NCBI GenBank assembly: GCA_019118465.1
Contig: DWYX01000002.1
Span: 1 to 39,951, forward strand
Direction of reading: 5' to 3'
DNA: 39,951 bases
DNA from: Candidatus Limosilactobacillus faecipullorum
GTDB taxonomy: Bacteria; Bacillota; Bacilli; Lactobacillales; Lactobacillaceae
In this document: piece by piece, positions 14,582-24,820 of the stretch
Layout: each line of letters starts with the position of its first letter
Numbering within the stretch: position 1 is the stretch's first letter
Notes under the pieces: generated by a model
Databases searched by the model: none
Seen by the model: only the letters and a program-made list of their open reading frames with translations
What the model was told of the DNA's origin: nothing
Made by a program: the position numbers and the translations under genes

Positions 14582-16737
14582 ACGATCAAGAGTCTCCGAA
14601 ACGAACGGTAAGACAGGAAAAACAGCACAACCATAAGGCGTTTGGCTTTGGCCTATTTATGATTGCGCTTATTTTATTCTCCCTGTTTATCGTTCGTTTT
14701 GGCTATATTGCAATTTTTAGAGATGTAAAAAATCATAATTTAAAGCTTGCGGCTCAAAGAATGTATACGAATACACAAATCATCACCGCCAAACGGGGAG
14801 CGATTTACGATGCTAACGGGAATGCAATTGCCCAAGATACGAATAGGTATACGCTAGTTGCAGTTTTGAGCCATTCGATGAGGGATACGGATGGAAAACC
14901 GCTTTACGTCGTTAACAAGACGAAAACGGCAAATACGCTGGCAAAGTATATCAATATGAAACCCCAGCAAATTAAAAAGTTGTTATCGACGAAAAATGCC
15001 TTCCAAGTCCAATTTGGTACTGCTGGGAGCAATCTTTCAGTAGCAACGATGGAAAAAATCAAGGCGGAAAAATTGCCAGGGATCACCTTTACTAAGATCC
15101 CGGCTCGGGAATATCCTGAGGGACAATTTGCTAGTCAATTAATCGGTTTAGCAACGGTCAAAACGCCGAAAAATTCAACGCCTCGTTTGGTTGGTCAGAT
15201 GGGGCTTGAAAATACCTTGAATAAGCTACTGACTGGTAAAAATGGCCTTAAAAAGTCCATCAATGACGTTTACGGAACGCAATTAGCTGATTCGGGTAAC
15301 TCGGCTAAGCCGGTAAAAAATGGTGATAATATCACTACTACTTTAGATAATAAGGTGCAACATCAACTGGAAACTCTGATGGGCAAAGTCTATGACTATT
15401 CGCACCCAACCATGATGACGGCGGTCATTATGGAAGCCAAGACGGGGAAAATTATTGCGGCTACCCAACGCCCGAACTTTAAATCTGAAAATCCGGTTTG
15501 GACGAATGCTTTAGTTCAAGATACGTACGAACCGGGATCGACGATGAAGGTTTTAACCCTTGCAGCAGCCATTGATTCTGGTCACTTTAACCCGAATGCT
15601 ACCTATAATTCAGGGACTTGGACAATTGGCGGCGGTAAAGTTACCGACTGGGTAACCTCTGGTTGGGGATCAATCTCGTATAAGGAAGCCTTCTACCGGT
15701 CTAGTAACGTTGTATTTGCCCACATTGAACAAAACATGGGCTCCTCAACCTGGATGAAGTATCTCAAGCGGTTTGGGATGTTTAAACGAGTAAATGTTTA
15801 CGGGATGGGTGGCGAACAAGCTGGCTATACGAATTTCCGAGGGACCCTCGAACAAACCAATACTTCTTTCGGTCAAGGGATTACGGTTAACGTTATGGAA
15901 ATGCTTCAAGCGTTTACTGCAATTGGAAATCACGGGAAAATGGTTAAGCCATATTGGATTGAAAAAGTGACAGATTCTAAAACCGGCAAAACCATTGAAA
16001 AGACGAAACCACAAGTCGTTGGTCAACCAATCTCAAGCCGAACTGCCAAGCGAGTCTTAAAGTACATGCAAGGGGTAATTTACGATAAAAACGGGACTGG
16101 TGGTGCCTACAAGGTTGATGGTTACCGGATTGCTGGTAAGACTGGGACTGCTCAAATTGGGAGCGCTAGCGGATATGAAACTGGGTCAAATGCTTACCTG
16201 TATTCTTTTGCCGGTTTTGCGCCAGCTAAGGATCCAAAGTATATTATTTACCTAACGATGCGAAAGCCAAGTAAGGTTAATGGATCGGCAGAAAAAACAA
16301 TGGCAACCATTACCACACCATTAATTCGAGAACTCTTAGATAAGCAACGGTTGAAGAGCACAAAAGAACAAGGTTTAGTTAAGTTGCCAAACTTAGTGGG
16401 GATGACAACCGAAGCGGCCCAAAAAGGACTGACTAATAAGGGCTTACAGCCAGTGGTCCTTGGAAGCGGGACAAAGGTTAAAGCACAATCGGTCAAAGCC
16501 GGAAGCTCAATTACGGTTAATAACCGGGTCTTCTTAACAACTGGAGGACAGGTCAAAATGCCGAATTTGACGGGTTGGTCACAAGCTGACGTAAGTTACT
16601 TAGCCCAAATTTTAAACCTTAAACTTAAGAGTTCGGGTGGCGGCTATGTGAATGGCCAAAATATCAAGGAAAATACGATTGTCCATGCTGGTCAAACCTT
16701 GAAAGTTACGTATAAAGATCAAAGTACTGTTAAATAA
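14578..16737 (+). CDS. ftsI: Class B penicillin-binding protein with PASTA domains (FtsI/PBP2x-like)
   Basis: This is the septal transpeptidase. The 719 residues comprise a short cytoplasmic tail, a membrane helix (about 22-45), the dimerisation domain, the transpeptidase domain and two C-terminal PASTA domains (about 600-655 and 657-717). Active-site motifs are complete: S321-T-M-K324, S375-S-N377 and K521-T-G. The tandem PASTA domains resemble streptococcal PBP2x, which binds at the division site through them. Its start overlaps the ftsL stop, giving translational coupling; mraY follows 24 bases later. Confidence 0.95.
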   Translation: MNDQESPKRTVRQEKQHNHKAFGFGLFMIALILFSLFIVRFGYIAIFRDVKNHNLKLAAQRMYTNTQIITAKRGAIYDANGNAIAQDTNRYTLVAVLSHSMRDTDGKPLYVVNKTKTANTLAKYINMKPQQIKKLLSTKNAFQVQFGTAGSNLSVATMEKIKAEKLPGITFTKIPAREYPEGQFASQLIGLATVKTPKNSTPRLVGQMGLENTLNKLLTGKNGLKKSINDVYGTQLADSGNSAKPVKNGDNITTTLDNKVQHQLETLMGKVYDYSHPTMMTAVIMEAKTGKIIAATQRPNFKSENPVWTNALVQDTYEPGSTMKVLTLAAAIDSGHFNPNATYNSGTWTIGGGKVTDWVTSGWGSISYKEAFYRSSNVVFAHIEQNMGSSTWMKYLKRFGMFKRVNVYGMGGEQAGYTNFRGTLEQTNTSFGQGITVNVMEMLQAFTAIGNHGKMVKPYWIEKVTDSKTGKTIEKTKPQVVGQPISSRTAKRVLKYMQGVIYDKNGTGGAYKVDGYRIAGKTGTAQIGSASGYETGSNAYLYSFAGFAPAKDPKYIIYLTMRKPSKVNGSAEKTMATITTPLIRELLDKQRLKSTKEQGLVKLPNLVGMTTEAAQKGLTNKGLQPVVLGSGTKVKAQSVKAGSSITVNNRVFLTTGGQVKMPNLTGWSQADVSYLAQILNLKLKSSGGGYVNGQNIKENTIVHAGQTLKVTYKDQSTVK

Positions 16738-16761
16738 TTAAACTCATATGAGGAGGAGAAA

Positions 16762-17727
16762 ATGATTATTAATTTGTTGTTGTGGGGTGGAATTGCCTGT
16801 TTACTTTCTTTTTTAATTACCTTTCTACTGATGCCCCAATTGATTCAATATTTCCGGGCGAAAAAGGAAGGTCAACAAATTAGGGAAGAAGGGCCAACCT
16901 GGCACCAAAAGAAAGCTGGAACACCGACGATGGGGGGCTTACTTTTTATTGTAAGTACTGTTGTTGCGGTTTTGATCGCTGCTTTCGCAACGAACCTCTT
17001 AACAAATACGATGTGGGCGTTACTGTTTACCTTAGTGATTTTTGGTTTGATTGGAATGTGGGATGATAGCATTAAGATTTTCCATCACCAAAACGAAGGT
17101 TTTAAGCCATGGCAAAAGTTTTTAGCCCAGGTTGTTGCCGCAATGGTCTTTACTGTGATTTACCAACACGAAGGTTTTCAAATGGGCTTTGGAAGTATGA
17201 ATCTTGGCTGGTTCTACGGTCTGTTCATTGTTTTCTGGATGGTTGGCTTTTCCAATGCCGTTAACCTAACTGACGGATTGGATGGCCTCGTTGATGGTTT
17301 AGCTACCGTTTCGTTCTTGGCCTACTTAGTGATTGCGCTAATTCAGGGGCAAGGGGAAATTGCTCTCTTCTGTTTGGGGATGATTGGTGGTTTACTAGGT
17401 TTCTTCCGGTATAACCACAAACCAGCTAAGATTTTCATGGGTGACATGGGTTCATTAGCTCTCGGTGGCGCTTTAGCAGCGGTTGCTTTATTACTACACC
17501 ATGAATGGTCATTGCTGTTAATCGGGATTGTTTATGTAATTGAAACGGCAAGTGTGATTTTACAAGTGGCTTCGTTTAAGACAACCGGGAAGCGGATTTT
17601 TAAGATGACACCAATCCACCACTCGTTTGAAATGGATGGGTGGAGTGAATGGAAGATTGATATTGTCTTTTGGTTATTCCAACTTATTATCAGTGTGGCT
17701 ACAGTTCTGGTGATTGGCTTACGGTAA
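16762..17727 (+). CDS. mraY: MraY, phospho-N-acetylmuramoyl-pentapeptide transferase
   Basis: MraY makes lipid I from UDP-MurNAc-pentapeptide and undecaprenyl phosphate in the membrane. The 321-residue polytopic protein has about ten membrane helices. Visible motifs are '[13 protein letters not shown]' (about residues 49-61), '[12 protein letters not shown]' (about 168-179), '[12 protein letters not shown]' (about 223-234) and 'MTPIHHSFE' (about 283-291), which hold the catalytic aspartates and histidines. GGAGGAG precedes the ATG. A gap of 89 bases to murD shows no terminator. Confidence 0.97.
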   Translation: MIINLLLWGGIACLLSFLITFLLMPQLIQYFRAKKEGQQIREEGPTWHQKKAGTPTMGGLLFIVSTVVAVLIAAFATNLLTNTMWALLFTLVIFGLIGMWDDSIKIFHHQNEGFKPWQKFLAQVVAAMVFTVIYQHEGFQMGFGSMNLGWFYGLFIVFWMVGFSNAVNLTDGLDGLVDGLATVSFLAYLVIALIQGQGEIALFCLGMIGGLLGFFRYNHKPAKIFMGDMGSLALGGALAAVALLLHHEWSLLLIGIVYVIETASVILQVASFKTTGKRIFKMTPIHHSFEMDGWSEWKIDIVFWLFQLIISVATVLVIGLR

Positions 17728-17816
17728 ATAAAAAATTAAATATCGATATTATTATTTACCTTAATCGGTGACAAAATAAAAACGTTTGATCGAATTTCGA
17801 TGGAGTGGAAAAGAAA

Positions 17817-19190
17817 ATGAAACAAATTACTAAGTACCAAGGGAAAAAGGTTTTAGTTATTGGATTTGGAATTAGTGGGATTAATGCCGCTAAGTTATTG
17901 GTAAAGTTAGGCGCCAAGGTAGTTGCTAATGATCAAAAAACACCTACTGATCCAACCGTGATTTCTGATTTAGAAGGTCTTGGGATTAAGACGATTACCG
18001 GGGATAATCCCTTATCACTAGCCGACGAAGGCTTTGATTACGTGGTTAAAAATCCGGGAATTCCTTATGATGTACCGTTGGTGGCCAAGTTTGTTGAACT
18101 TGGGACCCCGATTATTACGGAAGCTGAATTAGCAGCTGAGATTTTCCCTGGTCATTTAGTGAGTGTTACTGGTAGTAATGGGAAGACGACCACAACGACC
18201 TTAATTCAAAAGATGTTAGGCAAGGGGCTTTCTGGAAAAGTTGAATATGCTGGTAACATTGGGGTTTCTTTTTCAAAGGTTGCGGAAAGCCTTTCAACTG
18301 ATGACACGATTGTCACGGAATTATCGAGTTTCCAATTGCTTGGAGCACCGACCATCCATCCACACATTGCAGTGGTTACTAATATTTTTGAAAACCACCT
18401 CGACTACCATAAGACTCGTGAAAACTACATCAACGCAAAATTGAATATTACTCGGAACCAAACGGCTGACGATTACTTAGTAATTAATTGGGACCGCGAA
18501 GAATGGCAGAATTTAGCTAAGCGGACCAACGCAACCGTAGTTCCCTTCTCCCGGTTAATGAAGTCTAAGGAAGGGGCTTATGTTAAAAATGGCCAACTTT
18601 GCTGGCGGGGCGAAGTAATTATGCCCGTTGATAAAGTTCGCTTAATTGGACCACAAAACGTTGAAAATGCTTTAGCAGCGTTGGCAGTCGCTAAATTAAG
18701 TGGTGTTGATAACGAAGCAATTGTTCAAGTTTTGACTACCTTCTCTGGTGTTCGGCACCGTTTGCAATTCGTCTTAGAAGTCAATGATCGCATTTTTTAC
18801 AATGATTCTAAGTCAACTGATATTGAAGCGACTCAAGTTGCCTTGCAAGGATTTAAGCAACCAGTGATTCTCTTAGCTGGTGGACTTGATCGTGGGTACA
18901 CTTTTGAACGCTTGGTTCCATACTTTAAGGAACACGTCAAGCATTTAATTGTCTTTGGTGAGTGCAAGGAAAAGATGAAAGCGGCTGGTGAAATGGCCGG
19001 GATTCCGGTTACTGAAGCTGAAGATGCGGTGAAGGCCGTACCAGTTGCTTGGCAATTGAGTGAACCAGGTGATGTGATCTTGCTTTCACCGGCGAATGCA
19101 AGTTGGGACCAATTCCCTAGCTTTGAAGTTCGGGGTGATAAATTTATTGAAGCGGTTGAACAGGTAACTGGTCAAAAGGAGGAAGCATAA
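17817..19190 (+). CDS. murD: MurD, UDP-MurNAc-L-Ala:D-Glu ligase
   Basis: MurD adds D-glutamate to the peptidoglycan precursor in the cytoplasm. The 457-residue protein has an N-terminal UDP-binding Rossmann part ('[17 protein letters not shown]'), the ATP loop '[13 protein letters not shown]' (about residues 116-128), '[10 protein letters not shown]' and a C-terminal domain ending '[12 protein letters not shown]...RGDKF'. I use ATG 17817, eight bases after GGAGTGG; the open frame runs back to a GTG at 17805 that overlaps that site. Its stop overlaps the murG start by one base (TAATG). murC, murE and murF are absent from the cluster, as is common in lactobacilli. Confidence 0.96.
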   Translation: MKQITKYQGKKVLVIGFGISGINAAKLLVKLGAKVVANDQKTPTDPTVISDLEGLGIKTITGDNPLSLADEGFDYVVKNPGIPYDVPLVAKFVELGTPIITEAELAAEIFPGHLVSVTGSNGKTTTTTLIQKMLGKGLSGKVEYAGNIGVSFSKVAESLSTDDTIVTELSSFQLLGAPTIHPHIAVVTNIFENHLDYHKTRENYINAKLNITRNQTADDYLVINWDREEWQNLAKRTNATVVPFSRLMKSKEGAYVKNGQLCWRGEVIMPVDKVRLIGPQNVENALAALAVAKLSGVDNEAIVQVLTTFSGVRHRLQFVLEVNDRIFYNDSKSTDIEATQVALQGFKQPVILLAGGLDRGYTFERLVPYFKEHVKHLIVFGECKEKMKAAGEMAGIPVTEAEDAVKAVPVAWQLSEPGDVILLSPANASWDQFPSFEVRGDKFIEAVEQVTGQKEEA

Positions 19191-20296
19191 TGCGACTGAT
19201 GGTTTCAGGTGGCGGAACAGGAGGACACATTTATCCTGCCCTGGCCTTAATCGAGCGCTTGAAAGAACTGGATCCAAATACTGAAGTTCTTTATGTCGGG
19301 ACAACCCGGGGACTTGAAAATCAGATTGTGCCAGCAGCGGGCCTTAAGTTGGTTACGTTACGAACGCAAGGTTTTAAGCGTTCTCTTTCTTTAGAGAACT
19401 TCAAGACCCTTTATCTTTTCTTGAAATCAGTCCGGCAAGCCAAAAAGTTAGTTAAGGATTTTAAACCAGACGTCGTACTAGGAACCGGTGGTTACGTAAG
19501 CGGAGCTGTTCTTTACGCCGCTGCTCGTTTGCACGTACCAACGGTGATTCATGAACAAAATAGTGTCGTTGGGGTGACTAACAAATTTCTAAGTCGATAT
19601 GTTGACGAAATTGCAATCGCTTTTGAAGCCGCTAAATCCCAATTCCCGGTAGAAAAGGTAATCTTGGTTGGAAATCCGCGGGCACAACAAGTTGCCTCGC
19701 AAACCAAGACGACTTTTAAGTGGTCAGAAATTGGTTTAAAAGATGATTTGCCAACTTTGATGATTTTTGGGGGGAGTCAAGGAGCACCGAAGATTAATCA
19801 AAGTGTGGTTGAAGCAATCCCAACCTTTAACAAACGTCCATACCAGGTGATTTTTGCTACGGGTCAAAAACGGTATGAAGATGTGAAAAAGTCCCTAGCA
19901 AATGTTGAAGTTGGTCAAAACGTAAAGGTTGTTCCTTATATTGAGGAGATGCCTCAGAAGCTACCCAAAGTGGCAGTTCTGGTTTCTCGAGCAGGTGCAA
20001 CCACAATTGCAGAAATTACAGCAATTGGTGTGCCAACTGTAATGATTCCAAGTCCATATGTGACGGCTAATCACCAGGTTAAAAATGCCCAAGCGCTTGT
20101 TGATAAGGGCGCAGCGCGGATGATTTTAGAAAATGATCTTTCAGGTAAAACCCTATTAACTGCTGTTGATGATTTAATGACAAATCAAGCCTTACGAGAT
20201 AAAATGGCAAGTAATTCGCAAAAGATTGGCCACCCAACGGCGACGGACGATTTAATTGCTATTTTGAAAAAGGCCCAAGCCGACCATCAAAAGTAA
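19190..20296 (+). CDS. murG: MurG, lipid II synthase
   Basis: MurG transfers GlcNAc from UDP-GlcNAc to lipid I on the inner membrane face. The 368-residue GT-B protein begins '[22 protein letters not shown]' with the first glycine loop, contains '[14 protein letters not shown]' and '[13 protein letters not shown]', and in the C-terminal half '[11 protein letters not shown]' and '[25 protein letters not shown]' that bind the nucleotide sugar. The ATG overlaps the murD stop, so the two are coupled. divIB starts 35 bases downstream. Confidence 0.97.
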   Translation: MRLMVSGGGTGGHIYPALALIERLKELDPNTEVLYVGTTRGLENQIVPAAGLKLVTLRTQGFKRSLSLENFKTLYLFLKSVRQAKKLVKDFKPDVVLGTGGYVSGAVLYAAARLHVPTVIHEQNSVVGVTNKFLSRYVDEIAIAFEAAKSQFPVEKVILVGNPRAQQVASQTKTTFKWSEIGLKDDLPTLMIFGGSQGAPKINQSVVEAIPTFNKRPYQVIFATGQKRYEDVKKSLANVEVGQNVKVVPYIEEMPQKLPKVAVLVSRAGATTIAEITAIGVPTVMIPSPYVTANHQVKNAQALVDKGAARMILENDLSGKTLLTAVDDLMTNQALRDKMASNSQKIGHPTATDDLIAILKKAQADHQK

Positions 20297-20331
20297 AGTT
20301 TATTGGTTAAGCAGAAGAAAGGAGGGACATG

Positions 20332-21180
20332 ATGGCGGATCACTATTCAAAGAATGACCAACACCAGCGGTATAATGAACGCCTGGCAAAGCTTGAAGAG
20401 CGAAGTATCCTAGCGCTAAATAGTAGTGCTAAGAAGCGCAAACCACTTTTGAAAAAGCAATTGCCAAATTTGAAGCAGTTTCGTTTAAAGCGGAATTTAC
20501 AACGAATTATTAGTGTTGTCCTTCCATTTAGCTTAATTCTTTTATTCATGCTTTATATTATTTCACCATTTGCTCGGATTAATCAGGTGGTCGTTTCGGG
20601 GAATCATCATTTGACAAACCAAGAAGTTGAACAGGCGACTCAAGTAAAAAATGGTCGTTTTATTTGGGGGAGTATTGCAATGAGCCCAGAACGACTCCAA
20701 AAGATTCAAGCCCGTAATGCTCAGATTAAAAACGTTAAAATTATCCTTACAGGGATGCGATCGGTTAATATTCAAATTAAGGAATATGACGTAATCGGCT
20801 TGATTAATGTCGGTAATCAGCCCAAGCTATTGTTAAGTAATGGTAAAGTTCGGCCAGTTACTAGTCATCTTGATCAATTCGTTGCTTATGATGGGTTTAA
20901 AAATCATTATAAGATTTTGAAATTGACCGCAGAAAAAGTGGGTCAATTAAAGCCGGCGATTCGAAATGGAATTTCCGAAGTCACTTATTCACCAACAACA
21001 CTTGATACGCAACGCCTTAAATTAGTAATGAACGATGGAAACACAGTTTTTGTTCGGGCAGATACCCTAGCAGAAAAAATGAGCTATTACCCATCGATTG
21101 TGGCGAATACGAGCGGAAAAAGAATTATTAATCTTGAATTTGGGGCGTACTCTTATGGCTATAGTTCGAAAGATAAATGA
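20332..21180 (+). CDS. divIB: DivIB/FtsQ, divisome protein
   Basis: DivIB works with FtsL and DivIC at the septum. The 282-residue protein has a lysine- and arginine-rich cytoplasmic domain (1-57), a membrane helix (about 58-78), then a POTRA domain starting 'ARINQVVVSGNHHLTNQEVEQAT' and the FtsQ/DivIB beta domain. Two ATG codons lie at 20329 and 20332; GGAGGG at 20321-20326 is only two bases from the first and five from the second, so I choose the second. It is the last gene of the first dcw block; a terminator follows. Confidence 0.93.
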   Translation: MADHYSKNDQHQRYNERLAKLEERSILALNSSAKKRKPLLKKQLPNLKQFRLKRNLQRIISVVLPFSLILLFMLYIISPFARINQVVVSGNHHLTNQEVEQATQVKNGRFIWGSIAMSPERLQKIQARNAQIKNVKIILTGMRSVNIQIKEYDVIGLINVGNQPKLLLSNGKVRPVTSHLDQFVAYDGFKNHYKILKLTAEKVGQLKPAIRNGISEVTYSPTTLDTQRLKLVMNDGNTVFVRADTLAEKMSYYPSIVANTSGKRIINLEFGAYSYGYSSKDK

Positions 21181-21227
21181 TTAATCATCCGTTTTCAATT
21201 TATTTGGTGAATAAAATTAATTACGAG

Positions 21228-21269
21228 AGGTGATTAAATCGTAGTTAAATCCCGATTTAATCACCTTTT
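21228..21269 (+). terminator. Intrinsic terminator after divIB
   Basis: A perfect 13-bp stem, AGGTGATTAAATC (21228-21240) with GATTTAATCACCT (21254-21266), is followed by TTTT. It splits the dcw cluster between divIB and ftsA. Confidence 0.85.
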
Positions 21270-21282
21270 ATCATATAAAATG

Positions 21283-21291
21283 TGGTAGAAT
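21283..21291 (+). promoter_or_regulatory. ftsA-ftsZ promoter (extended -10)
   Basis: TG-G-TAGAAT has the TGn extension and no recognisable -35 at 16-18 bases, since that position is taken by the terminator. The leader would be about 60 bases, AT-rich, ending in AGGAGGG (21343-21349). Confidence 0.55.
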
Positions 21292-21358
21292 TTAGACATA
21301 AATACTAACAATAAAAATAACAAAATTAATAATCATTAAAATAGGAGGGTTCCTTGAG

Positions 21359-22768
21359 ATGAATAACTCACAAATCTATGTTGGCTTAGATATTGGAACC
21401 GCCTCGATTAAGGTACTTGTGTGCGAAAACGTCAAGGGCAAACTCGAAGTCGTTGGGGTCGGATCGCAACCATCTGGCGGACTTAGTCATGGGGCGATTG
21501 TAGATATCGATAAAACTGCTCAAGCAATTCGGACAGCTGTTGAAAAGGCTAAGGCCAAGTCAGGTGCGGACATTCAAACGGTAACGGTTGGTTTGCCAGC
21601 AAATTACTTAAAGCAAAGCGAAGTTCATGGGATGATCACAGTTACTGATCAAGGTCAACCTCGTGAAATTATTAATCAAGATGTGATTGACGTTGCTCAT
21701 TCAACTCTTTCACAAGCCTTACCTCCAGAACGGGAAGTGATTGATCTTGTTCCAAAGGATTTTGCAGTTGACCAATTCCGTGGTATTAAGGATCCTCGGG
21801 GGATGGCTGGCGTACGACTTGAATTATGGGCGACGCTTTATTCTGGCTCAAAGACCATTGTTCATAACACCAAGAAGGCCGTTGCTGCAGCGGGCTTAAA
21901 ACTTCAAGACCTAGTCGTAGGACCAATTGCAACTGGTTTTAACCTCCTTTCTGATGGGGAACAGGACTTTGGAACCCTCTTAATTGACTTTGGGGCAGGG
22001 CAAACCACAACTAGCATCATTCATGATCACCAGTTAAAATTTGCCTATGTTGACCCCGAAGGGGGAAAGTACGTCACCAAGGATATTTCAACCGTTTTGA
22101 ATACTTCCCAAAAGAATGCAGAACGACTGAAACTTGACCATGGTTATGCTTTGGCATCGATTGTTGAAGATGATGTTGAACTTGCGGTTGACGTGGTTGG
22201 TAAGAGTCAACCTGTGAACTACACGGAAAAGTATCTAGCAGAAATTATTGAAGCACGGATGCGGCAAATTTTCCGGCGGGCCAAGGATCGGTTGGAAGCA
22301 ATTAATGCGCCTGATTTGCCTGGGGGATTGGTTCTCTTAGGTGGCGCGGCAGCGATGCCAGGCTTAAAGGAATTAGCAAGTGAATATTTCCCTGGTAATA
22401 TTCGGGTAATTGTTCCAGAACAAATGGGAATTCGTCATCCGGGATATGCAACTAGTTTGTCATTGACTATGTATGAGGCCAATTTAAGTGATGTTACTCG
22501 GTTAATCAAACGAACTTTACATGATGAGGATTTAATTGCCAGTCCAAGTCAAAGTCGAAGCCAAGTTAACCGGCCGGTACCAACTCCTAAAGTTGCTGCT
22601 GCACCACAGCCTACAAAGTCACATGTTTTAGCTAACATGCGACGGCGCACGCAGAAACCGGCTCAAGTACCAAATGAACCAACGCAAAAAGAAGAAACCC
22701 CAACCCAAACATCGGCAAAAAAGGAAAAGCCAAGTTGGCGGAACTTCTTCAGTAACTTTTTTGATTAA
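21359..22768 (+). CDS. ftsA: FtsA, membrane anchor of the Z ring
   Basis: FtsA is an actin-like ATPase that ties FtsZ filaments to the membrane. The 469-residue protein has the actin-fold start 'IYVGLDIGTASIKVLV', the SHS2 (1C) domain, 'LLIDFGAGQTTTSI' and 'GLVLLGGAAAMPGL'. A linker rich in Pro, Gln and Lys (about 385-455) leads to the C-terminal amphipathic helix 'WRNFFSNFF', the membrane-targeting sequence. The linker is longer than in E. coli FtsA (420 residues). It leads the second dcw block with its own promoter; ftsZ follows after 24 bases. Confidence 0.96.
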   Translation: MNNSQIYVGLDIGTASIKVLVCENVKGKLEVVGVGSQPSGGLSHGAIVDIDKTAQAIRTAVEKAKAKSGADIQTVTVGLPANYLKQSEVHGMITVTDQGQPREIINQDVIDVAHSTLSQALPPEREVIDLVPKDFAVDQFRGIKDPRGMAGVRLELWATLYSGSKTIVHNTKKAVAAAGLKLQDLVVGPIATGFNLLSDGEQDFGTLLIDFGAGQTTTSIIHDHQLKFAYVDPEGGKYVTKDISTVLNTSQKNAERLKLDHGYALASIVEDDVELAVDVVGKSQPVNYTEKYLAEIIEARMRQIFRRAKDRLEAINAPDLPGGLVLLGGAAAMPGLKELASEYFPGNIRVIVPEQMGIRHPGYATSLSLTMYEANLSDVTRLIKRTLHDEDLIASPSQSRSQVNRPVPTPKVAAAPQPTKSHVLANMRRRTQKPAQVPNEPTQKEETPTQTSAKKEKPSWRNFFSNFFD

Positions 22769-22792
22769 TAACCACAACGGAGGAATTATTTC

Positions 22793-24070
22793 ATGGATAA
22801 CGTAACCAGTACTGACCAAATGGAGTTAAAAGGCGCTAGCATCAAAGTCATCGGTGTCGGTGGTGGTGGTGGAAACGCCGTCAACCAAATGATCAATGAA
22901 AAGGTTAAGGGAGTTGACTTTATTGTTGCCAACACTGATTTACAAGCCTTAGATGGTTCAGCCGCTCAAACTAAGATTCAATTAGGACCGAAGTTGACCC
23001 GGGGATTAGGAGCTGGCTCGAACCCTGAAGTTGGGGCAAAGGCTGCGCAAGAAAGTGAATCCCAAATTTCAAAGACCCTTGAAGGGGCTGATATGGTCTT
23101 TGTTACCGCCGGAATGGGTGGCGGTACCGGGACGGGGGCTGCTCCGGTAATTGCTAAGATTGCTAAAGATTCAGGTGCTTTGACAGTTGGGGTTGTTACT
23201 CGGCCATTCTCTTTTGAAGGGAGTCGGCGGGCTAAGTTAGCTGAAGAAGGATTGGAACGTTTGAAGAAGAACGTTGACACCTTGATCGTGGTTGCTAACA
23301 ATCGACTTTTGGAAATGATTGATAAGAAAACGCCAATGATGGAAGCCTTTAAGGAAGCCGATGATGTGCTCCGCCAAGGGGTTGAAGGAATTTCTGATTT
23401 GATTACTAACCCTGGATACATCAACTTGGACTTTGCGGACATTCGTCATACAATGACTAACCAAGGTTCTGCTTTGATGGGGATTGGCTCTTCAACTGGT
23501 GAAAATCGGGCAGCCGAAGCAACGAAGAAGGCCATTTCATCACCATTGCTGGAAGTTTCTATTGATGGGGCAGAACACGTCCTAGTTAACGTAACTGGTG
23601 GTAAGAACTTATCAATGTTTGAAGCTCAAGAAGCTTCAAGTGTAATTCGGCAAGCTGCTAACACGAATGTTGACATTACCTTTGGGATGGCAATGGACGA
23701 TAATCTTGGTGACGAAGTTCGGGTTACGGTAATTGCGACTGGAATTGACAAAAAGAAGCAGGACCAACGTCGGGCTACTCAAGAACAAGCTAGCCAAAGC
23801 CAGCCGGTCGTAGAAGCAAATGATAACGAAACGGCACCATTAAGTGAAGGGACTGGAGCACCGGTTAATGAACCAACAAGTGAAGCCAAAACCGACCCAT
23901 TCAGTGGTTGGGATGATGATTTAGGGGCCAACTTGACTAATCGGCAAACCGAAAACTTTAACGATGTTGAAAAGCCAGATTTTAGTGTTCAAAATGATGA
24001 TTTGACAAACGTTGATGATGGGGGCGAAGATCTTTCAACCCCAGCCTTCTTTAAGAATCGGCGTAAGTAG
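22793..24070 (+). CDS. ftsZ: FtsZ, tubulin-like cell division GTPase
   Basis: FtsZ polymerises into the division ring. The 425-residue protein has '[14 protein letters not shown]' (residues 21-34), the tubulin signature 'GGGTGTGA' at 109-116, and the synergy-loop region '[16 protein letters not shown]'. A disordered linker rich in Glu, Gln and Asp (about 320-410) ends in the conserved tail '[11 protein letters not shown]', which binds FtsA and SepF. GGAGG precedes the ATG. It sits between ftsA and sepF as in most Firmicutes. Confidence 0.98.
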   Translation: MDNVTSTDQMELKGASIKVIGVGGGGGNAVNQMINEKVKGVDFIVANTDLQALDGSAAQTKIQLGPKLTRGLGAGSNPEVGAKAAQESESQISKTLEGADMVFVTAGMGGGTGTGAAPVIAKIAKDSGALTVGVVTRPFSFEGSRRAKLAEEGLERLKKNVDTLIVVANNRLLEMIDKKTPMMEAFKEADDVLRQGVEGISDLITNPGYINLDFADIRHTMTNQGSALMGIGSSTGENRAAEATKKAISSPLLEVSIDGAEHVLVNVTGGKNLSMFEAQEASSVIRQAANTNVDITFGMAMDDNLGDEVRVTVIATGIDKKKQDQRRATQEQASQSQPVVEANDNETAPLSEGTGAPVNEPTSEAKTDPFSGWDDDLGANLTNRQTENFNDVEKPDFSVQNDDLTNVDDGGEDLSTPAFFKNRRK

Positions 24071-24089
24071 TTAGAAAGGGGGCGGTTGA

Positions 24090-24518
24090 ATGGCTGGTAA
24101 ATTTTTTAGTAACTTTTTTGGAATTAGTGATGAGCCAACTGCTACGGAATACTACGCTAAAGAAGCCCCTGCAACCCCAGCAAAACAGCCGGTTGTCAAG
24201 CAAAATAATAAGGTTGTTTCAATCCAACAGGGCTTTGCTCGAGAGACAGGTCGAATTGCCTTATTTGAACCGCGAATTTATAGTGATGTCAGAGAAATTA
24301 GTAAGCAATTACTAAATGGAGAAGCCGTCATCGTTAACTTTAGCCAAGAAGACGAGCAAACGGGACGGCGGACCTTAGATTTCTTAAACGGCATTGTTTT
24401 TGCAATTGATGGCAAGATCAAGCGAATTGGTGAAGAAATTTTCTTGTGTACCCCTAAGAATTATGAGGTTAGTGGTCGGGTCGGTTTAGATATCCGGCAC
24501 GATAGTAACAATTTATAG
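24090..24518 (+). CDS. sepF: SepF, FtsZ-bundling membrane anchor
   Basis: SepF helps tether and shape the Z ring. The 142 residues include the N-terminal amphipathic membrane-binding helix 'AGKFFSNFFGI', a variable linker (about 14-55), and the compact SepF core with 'EPRIYSDVREISKQLLNGEAVIVNF' and 'RRTLDFLNGIVFAIDGKIKRIGEEIFLCTP'. The AGAAAGGGGG ribosome binding site is strong. It lies 19 bases after ftsZ and 10 before ylmG. Confidence 0.95.
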   Translation: MAGKFFSNFFGISDEPTATEYYAKEAPATPAKQPVVKQNNKVVSIQQGFARETGRIALFEPRIYSDVREISKQLLNGEAVIVNFSQEDEQTGRRTLDFLNGIVFAIDGKIKRIGEEIFLCTPKNYEVSGRVGLDIRHDSNNL

Positions 24519-24528
24519 GAGTGGTGAA

Positions 24529-24792
24529 GTGATCGCTTTTATTGTGTGGGTAATTAGTAGTTTATTAAACTTATACACGACGGCAATTGTCGTTTGGTGT
24601 ATTTTAACTTGGTTCCCGGGAGGATTAAACTCAAAGATTGGTGAATGGTTGACCAGGTTGGTGGGCCCCTACCTAGAATTCTTTGAACGGATTATTCCGC
24701 CACTTGGAGGGGTGAGTTTTGCGCCGGTGGTTGCCATAATGGTCCTTTGGTTTGCCCAATCTGGAATCAAATTTCTTGGTCAATTGCTTTAA
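24529..24792 (+). CDS. ylmG: YlmG/YggT family membrane protein
   Basis: The 87-residue protein has two membrane helices (about residues 3-27 and 65-86) around 'WCILTWFPGG' and 'IGEWLTRLVGPYLEFFERIIPPLGG', the YggT signature. The start is GTG, seven bases after AGGAG; no ATG lies nearby. The family is conserved next to sepF and is linked to envelope or division processes in bacteria and to thylakoid organisation in plastids; its biochemical role is not known. Confidence 0.9.
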   Translation: MIAFIVWVISSLLNLYTTAIVVWCILTWFPGGLNSKIGEWLTRLVGPYLEFFERIIPPLGGVSFAPVVAIMVLWFAQSGIKFLGQLL

Positions 24793-24820
24793 GCTAGTAG
24801 TTGGATGGGAGTAGTTAGCA

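Noticed and set aside
16741-21180. Apparent lack of murC, murE, murF and ddl as a sign of deletion.
   Set aside because: No scar, repeat or mobile element is seen, and lactobacilli commonly keep these genes elsewhere.
22978-23442. 154-residue minus-strand frame inside ftsZ.
   Set aside because: Shadow of the ftsZ reading frame, without ribosome binding site or recognisable domain; the same holds for the other antisense frames in ftsA, ileS, rsmH and recD2.
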